Shown here in pieces: positions 60,075 to 64,000 of a stretch of DNA of 64,000 nt. The notes below the pieces were generated by a model. That model did not search any database. It was not told the DNA's origin and saw only the letters and a program-made list of their open reading frames with translations. Source of the DNA: Oscillospiraceae bacterium (GTDB lineage: Bacteria; Bacillota; Clostridia; Oscillospirales; Oscillospiraceae); NCBI GenBank assembly GCA_020025275.1, contig JAHHSI010000002.1, positions 62,001 to 126,000 on the forward strand, read 5' to 3'. The position numbers were made by a program, and so were the translations under genes. How positions within the stretch are numbered: position 1 is the first letter of the stretch; each line of letters starts with the position of its first letter.

Positions 60075-60272
60075 TTATCGTTTGGGTTCTTCGTAAATTT
60101 TATTGTAGAACAGCAAAGCGGTCAAAAGCAGGATCAGACCCACGATCATGAGACCCAATCCGGCCAGCTGTCCCGTCATCTTCCATCCGAAGATGATCAG
60201 GGCCAGCCCAGCCACGAAGCATACGGCCATCAGGATGGCACGCAGGCCCATATGTTCTTTCCAAAATACCAT
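60075..60272 (-). CDS. Small two-helix membrane protein
   Basis: 65 residues. Two hydrophobic helices (AILMAVCFVAGLALIIFGW and AGLGLMIVGLILLLTALLFY) joined by a short loop, ending KIYEEPKR. Set between the permease and the GH112 phosphorylase, 11 bases after the permease stop, so part of the operon. Small proteins of this type occur repeatedly in GH112 loci of Clostridia, possibly as an accessory to the transporter. Function unknown. Confidence 0.75.
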   Translation of the reverse strand: MVFWKEHMGLRAILMAVCFVAGLALIIFGWKMTGQLAGLGLMIVGLILLLTALLFYNKIYEEPKR

Positions 60273-60283
60273 CGTCTGTCACC

Positions 60284-61174
60284 TTATCCTTTCAGGCCGC
60301 CCACGGTCATGCCCTGGGTCAGCTTCTTCTGAACACAGATGTACAAAATGAGCGTAGGCAGCATCACCAGCACAAGACCGGCATACATGATGCCGAACTC
60401 CGCCTTGGACTGCTGGGCCTGCATCAGGTTCAGCAATCCCACCGGCAGCGTCTTGATTCCGGTGCCGCCGCTCATCAAGGTCATGGAGATGATGTACTCA
60501 TTCCAAAATGACAGGAAGTTAAAGAGGATGATAGTGATGATCGACGGCTGCGCCATGGGGAAGATGATCTTGACCATAGCCGTACCGTACCCGGCGCCAT
60601 CGATGTAGGCCGCCTCTTCAAAGTCGTGGGGCAGCGTTGCAAAATAGCCGGAGAGCAGGTAGATGGTGAAGGGCAGAGCGGTGGCCGCATAGACGACCGC
60701 CAGCACAAAGAGGTTGTTCAGCAAAAAGGTGTGGCCGAACATATTCTTCAAAACGGTATCTCCGTCCTTGAGCATCAGGAAAATCGGGACCACGATATAG
60801 TTCACATTGATGAACAGACCCGCCATAAAGGCCATGTTGAAGAACTTGCTGCCCCGGAACTTAAAGCGGCTCAGGCAGTAAGAGGCCGGCAGCGCCACGA
60901 TCAGCAGCAGGGCCAGCGCCATCGCCGTTACCAGCGCCGAATTGAGCATATACTCGCCCATCTTGGCCGAGTTCCACGCGTTCACGAAGTTCTGCCAGTA
61001 GACGGTGGCCGGCAGCGCCCAGGGGTTGCCGTAAAACTCGGCGTTCTGCTTCACGGAAGCCAGAAAGACCCATGCCACCGGCACGATAATGGTGATGGCC
61101 AGCGCAATGAGAACCACATAGATGAATACTTTAAGCAGGCGGTCGCTGCCGGAATGCATTTTCTTTTCTTTCAT
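60284..61174 (-). CDS. Carbohydrate ABC transporter permease (MalG type)
   Basis: 296 residues from the ATG at 61174, 9 bases after GGGAGG. Six membrane helices. The EAA loop reads LPHDFEEAAYIDGAGYGTAM, the standard contact with the ATPase, and the family opening is VFIYVVLIALAITIIVPVAW. It pairs with the MalF-type permease upstream. No ATPase gene is in this operon, so a shared MsmK-type ATPase elsewhere must serve it. Confidence 0.94.
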   Translation of the reverse strand: MKEKKMHSGSDRLLKVFIYVVLIALAITIIVPVAWVFLASVKQNAEFYGNPWALPATVYWQNFVNAWNSAKMGEYMLNSALVTAMALALLLIVALPASYCLSRFKFRGSKFFNMAFMAGLFINVNYIVVPIFLMLKDGDTVLKNMFGHTFLLNNLFVLAVVYAATALPFTIYLLSGYFATLPHDFEEAAYIDGAGYGTAMVKIIFPMAQPSIITIILFNFLSFWNEYIISMTLMSGGTGIKTLPVGLLNLMQAQQSKAEFGIMYAGLVLVMLPTLILYICVQKKLTQGMTVGGLKG

Positions 61175-61191
61175 GATTGACGACCTCCCGA

Positions 61192-62067
61192 TCAAAATTC
61201 CAACGGCTCACGATAGGTGACCTTGTTGACCATGGCAGACAAGAGGAAGGAGAAGAGGAAGATCACCACACCGGCGGCCATGGAATAGCCGTAGAGACCG
61301 GCGTCCTTCTGGGTATACATAAAGCTCAGTCCGACGTCCAACATTCCCTTGGCCACCATGGCCTTGACGAACAGGAAGGCCATGTTGATGGTGGAAATGA
61401 TAAAAAAGGTCAGCGTGGTGCGGATGTTGGTCCAGATCAGCGGAATGGTAATCTGGAAGAATTGGGCGATCCGCCCCGCGCCATCCAGGCCGGCCGACTC
61501 GTAGAGCGACTGCGGCACACTGGCCATGGAAGCCATGTACATGACCATGTAGTAGCCGATGGCCTGCCAGATCATGGCAATGATCACACTGATGACCACC
61601 ATGGGCTGATCCTTCCAAAGAATCATCACGGTTTCTCCGGAGATCATGGAGAGGATGGAGTTGAGCATCCCGTTCTCAGGCTTATAAATAGCGGAGAAGA
61701 TACCCGCAATAACCACCACGGACAAAATGTTCGGGATGTAAAAAATCACACGAAAGAAATTTTGTCCCTTGATCTTCTCACGGGTCAGGATCCCGGCAAA
61801 TACCAGCGCAAAGGCAAAGGTAATGATGGTCACGACCACAATGAGGAGAATGGTGTTCTGCATAGCCGCAATAAACTTCGTATCCTGAAACAGGATCTTA
61901 AAGTTATTCAGTCCCACAAACTTTTCCGTGGGAGAGTAGGCACCACGCTCAAAGAGCGACATCCGGAACACATTCAGCGTGGGGATGACCATAAAGATGG
62001 TAAACAGGATCACCGCAGGCGCAACGCACAGTGCGATGAATCGATTGCGTCCCTTGTGTTTTTTCAC
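61192..62067 (-). CDS. Carbohydrate ABC transporter permease (MalF type)
   Basis: 291 residues from a GTG at 62067, 8 bases after AAAGGAG; an ATG six codons earlier overlaps that site and is less likely. Six membrane helices, with VAPAVILFTIFMVIPTLNVF at the N-terminus. The EAA loop is VPQSLYESAGLDGAGRIAQF. It forms the heterodimeric channel with the MalG-type permease 17 bases downstream. Confidence 0.94.
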   Translation of the reverse strand: MKKHKGRNRFIALCVAPAVILFTIFMVIPTLNVFRMSLFERGAYSPTEKFVGLNNFKILFQDTKFIAAMQNTILLIVVVTIITFAFALVFAGILTREKIKGQNFFRVIFYIPNILSVVVIAGIFSAIYKPENGMLNSILSMISGETVMILWKDQPMVVISVIIAMIWQAIGYYMVMYMASMASVPQSLYESAGLDGAGRIAQFFQITIPLIWTNIRTTLTFFIISTINMAFLFVKAMVAKGMLDVGLSFMYTQKDAGLYGYSMAAGVVIFLFSFLLSAMVNKVTYREPLEF

Positions 62068-62097
62068 ACGTACAGCTCCTTTCAAATGCTTTATATC

Positions 62098-62165
62098 GGG
62101 GGCGGGCAGCCGCGATATAGGGCGGTCCTGTGCCCTCGCGGGGCCGTCCTATACGGCGGCCGCCC
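62098..62165 (-). other. Large imperfect hairpin before the permease genes
   Basis: GGGCGGCCGCCGTATAGG at the 5' side (minus strand) can pair, with a few mismatches, with CCCTATATCGCGGCTGCCC at the 3' side over about 60 bases. It lies between the binding-protein terminator and the permease ribosome site. Confidence 0.5.
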
Positions 62166-62194
62166 TGATTCAAACGAACAACATGATGATCCGC

Positions 62195-62234
62195 AAAAAG
62201 AGGCGGGGTGAGTAGGTGTCCACTCACCCCGCCT
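62195..62234 (-). terminator. Partial terminator between binding-protein and permease genes
   Basis: AGGCGGGGTGAGT / ACTCACCCCGCCT with an 8-base loop and CTTTTT on the minus strand. It would let the binding protein be made in excess of the membrane components. Confidence 0.85.
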
Positions 62235-62271
62235 ACTGTCGGATGATTTTTTATACCATGTATGGAATTTC

Positions 62272-63594
62272 TTACTTCAGGTTCGCATGCATCTGTACAG
62301 CAGCGGTCTTGATGTTGCTGATGTACTCATCCATGGTCATGTTGCCGGAAACCAGAGCGTTCATGGGATCCAGGAACACCTCACGGGGCGTACCCAGACC
62401 GGCAACCGCCTCGTAAGCAGCGAAACCGCCCATAGCAGGCTTAGCATTATCATAGATGGAGAAGAACATCTTCTTCTCGCCCTCCAGCTTGTCCACCATA
62501 CCGTTGATGGGCTGGATTGCGCCGCCCTTGGCAAAGATGTCAGCTGCCTTATCGGAATACAGGAAAGCGATGAACTGCTTTGCAGCATCCACGTTGGCAG
62601 CACCGGCGGGGATCCAAGCCTGCTGGAACCAGCAGAAGGAGTATGCGTCGCCGCCCTTGGTCACAGCGGGAATGGCCGTCATACCCCACTCGAAACCGTC
62701 AGCGCGGGGAGCATCGGCCATCTCGCCGGTGACCCAAGTGCCGTTGGGCATGAAGATCGCCTTGTTATCCAGAACCAGCTGCTGGTTCTGCGTGAAGTCC
62801 TGATCATTGGCCTGTGCGGGGGTAATCGGGTTGGTGTAGGACACCAGCTTCTCCAGAATGCCGAACATGGTCTTGGCCTCAGCCGTATCCCACACATCCT
62901 CGTAGTGAGTGACCTTGTCGAAGAACTCAGGGCCGCCCACAGCGTAGGTCAGCGCATACAGGAACGCATCAAAGTAACCGGCAGAAGGATAGGTGAACAG
63001 AGAGATCCCCTCAGCCTTAGCCTTCTCACCCAGCTCCCACATCTCATCCCAAGTGGTGGGCAGTTCCCAACCGTGAGCCTTCAGCAGGCCGGCGTTGTAG
63101 AACAGACCGCAGGGATCATAGTGCATGGGCATCATGTAGGTCTTGCCATCGCCGTAAGGCATGGTCTTGGAAGTCTCCAGGAATGCAGGCTGGATCTTGT
63201 CGCTGACCTTGCCTTCCTCACCGGGGATCTTCATCCCCAGAACATCGGAGATGTCGGTCATCAGATTCCCCTTGATGAACTGCTCGGTCAGACCGGCAGG
63301 ACGGCCTTCCGGCAGATAGACCACATCGGGGTACTCACCATTCTGCATGGAGGGACCGATCTCGTCCTCCAGATTCTGGCTGGTCTGCAGTTCGACCTTG
63401 ATGCCGGTCTCTGCCTCGAACGCAGCCTTGATCTCTTCCCACATAGCGGGATAAGCCTTGGTAAATCCATTCTCAACAACAGCAACCTTGATGGTCGTGT
63501 CCTTGTTGTCATTACTGGGAGTCTTGGAGCCGCAGCCGGCCAGCAAAGACAGCAGCATGACGCTTGCAAGAATCAAGCTGATTACTTTTTTCAT
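62272..63594 (-). CDS. Extracellular sugar-binding lipoprotein of the GH112-linked importer
   Basis: 440 residues from the ATG at 63594. Lipoprotein signal KKVISLILASVMLLSLLAGC. Periplasmic-binding-protein family 1 fold: MWEEIKAAFEAETGIKVELQ, GEYPDVVYLPEGRP, DAFLYALTYAVGGPEFFD, and WIPAGAANVDAAKQFIAFLY near the end. First gene of the operon. In bifidobacteria the equivalent protein binds lacto-N-biose and galacto-N-biose; that ligand is inferred here from the linked phosphorylase and GalT. Confidence 0.92.
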   Translation of the reverse strand: MKKVISLILASVMLLSLLAGCGSKTPSNDNKDTTIKVAVVENGFTKAYPAMWEEIKAAFEAETGIKVELQTSQNLEDEIGPSMQNGEYPDVVYLPEGRPAGLTEQFIKGNLMTDISDVLGMKIPGEEGKVSDKIQPAFLETSKTMPYGDGKTYMMPMHYDPCGLFYNAGLLKAHGWELPTTWDEMWELGEKAKAEGISLFTYPSAGYFDAFLYALTYAVGGPEFFDKVTHYEDVWDTAEAKTMFGILEKLVSYTNPITPAQANDQDFTQNQQLVLDNKAIFMPNGTWVTGEMADAPRADGFEWGMTAIPAVTKGGDAYSFCWFQQAWIPAGAANVDAAKQFIAFLYSDKAADIFAKGGAIQPINGMVDKLEGEKKMFFSIYDNAKPAMGGFAAYEAVAGLGTPREVFLDPMNALVSGNMTMDEYISNIKTAAVQMHANLK

Positions 63595-63661
63595 TTTGCA
63601 ATATCCTCCTTTATTTTTGACAGACAAAAAATAGCCGTAAAACATTTCCTGTCTACAAATA

Positions 63662-63689
63662 AGTATACTCTACATTCTTATTATGGCAA
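63662..63689 (-). promoter_or_regulatory. Promoter of the GH112 import operon
   Basis: On the minus strand TTGCCA (63689-63684), 16 bp, TATACT (63667-63662). The first box departs from consensus, fitting activator control. The remaining 63690-64000 is AT-rich and has no gene I can support; it contains the small palindrome TGCGA-GAA-TCGCA at 63958-63970. Confidence 0.6.
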
Positions 63690-64000
63690 TTCCTTTCTTG
63701 CTCATATTTTTATATATATTGCTCACTTCAAGTTTTAACAGGTTTTTTCCTCAAAAAAACTCTTTTCTTGTGATTGTGTACAAAGAACCGGCCGCTTCAA
63801 ATTTCCAAGCCCCTTTTATCTTTTCTTTTCCCCAGATATAGGAAAAAACCTCCCTTTTTATCTATGAATTTTCACAACGCTATCTGCTCGCCATCCGCGT
63901 CCTTTCTCCGATTTTTTTCTATGATTTTAAATAAATTGCGACAATTTCCATTAACCATGCGAGAATCGCATTGCAACTATTCGCACTTATTGTTGCAAAA

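Overview
The window looks like a chromosomal segment of a GC-rich, strictly anaerobic, low-GC-phylum relative (Clostridia, probably Oscillospiraceae, gut type). This is inferred from the gene set: pyruvate formate-lyase, lacto-N-biose/galacto-N-biose phosphorylase, many Cys lipoproteins, B12-dependent MetH split from its reactivation domain, a DUF4358-MBOAT-DHHW operon, VanZ, and GTG/TTG starts behind strong Shine-Dalgarno sites. No rRNA, tRNA, insertion sequence, phage or CRISPR array was recognised. Protein names rest on reading motifs by eye, not on database searches.

Layout. 1-5.2 kb: 3' part of oleate hydratase, a CNNM/CorB-type CBS protein, a lipoprotein, a membrane protein. 5.2-8.9 kb: a Crp/Fnr-type regulator divergent from a DUF134-NifX-MinD/ferredoxin-MinD/ferredoxin-NifX operon resembling the 'orange protein' (ORP) loci of anaerobes. 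8.9-14.5 kb: a membrane-bound Xre regulator, the acyl-transfer operon DUF4358-MBOAT-DHHW, and a secreted NlpC/P60 hydrolase. 14.7-17.9 kb: an amino-acid ABC importer and VanZ. 17.9-22.4 kb: metF, the MetH reactivation protein and a short MetH in one operon, plus a zinc-ribbon protein. 22.6-28.1 kb: rpe, recR, apbE, NusG-II protein, Gx transporter, an AAA ATPase and a lipoprotein.

28.2-40.2 kb is the most striking part. A single 11.1-kb gene encodes a 3,700-residue surface protein. It has a transcobalamin-like (DUF4430-type) beta-domain at the N-terminus and an alpha/alpha-toroid (terpenoid-cyclase-like) domain near the C-terminus, the two fold types that make up animal intrinsic factor and transcobalamin. 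Between them lie GLUG-like, PEGA-like, InlB-like, fibronectin-like and atrophied-Ig modules. Its leader holds two consecutive cobalamin riboswitches of different architecture, each followed by its own intrinsic terminator. The protein is therefore probably a giant B12-capture or B12-responsive surface protein expressed only when B12 is scarce, in a cell that also carries B12-dependent methionine synthase.

40.4-48.3 kb: an AIM24-family gene with a one-base frameshift, threonine ammonia-lyase, then ktrB-ktrA-kdpD-kdpE (potassium uptake plus its two-component system) behind three 11-bp-phased direct repeats. 48.3-51.4 kb: a TPP riboswitch and a thiamine/precursor ABC importer. 51.4-55.0 kb: pflA-pflB with a large operator-like palindrome, and a DUF4186 protein. 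55.2-63.7 kb: an AraC regulator divergent from galT, facing a convergent operon for a sugar ABC importer and a GH112 phosphorylase, i.e. use of lacto-N-biose/galacto-N-biose from host glycans.
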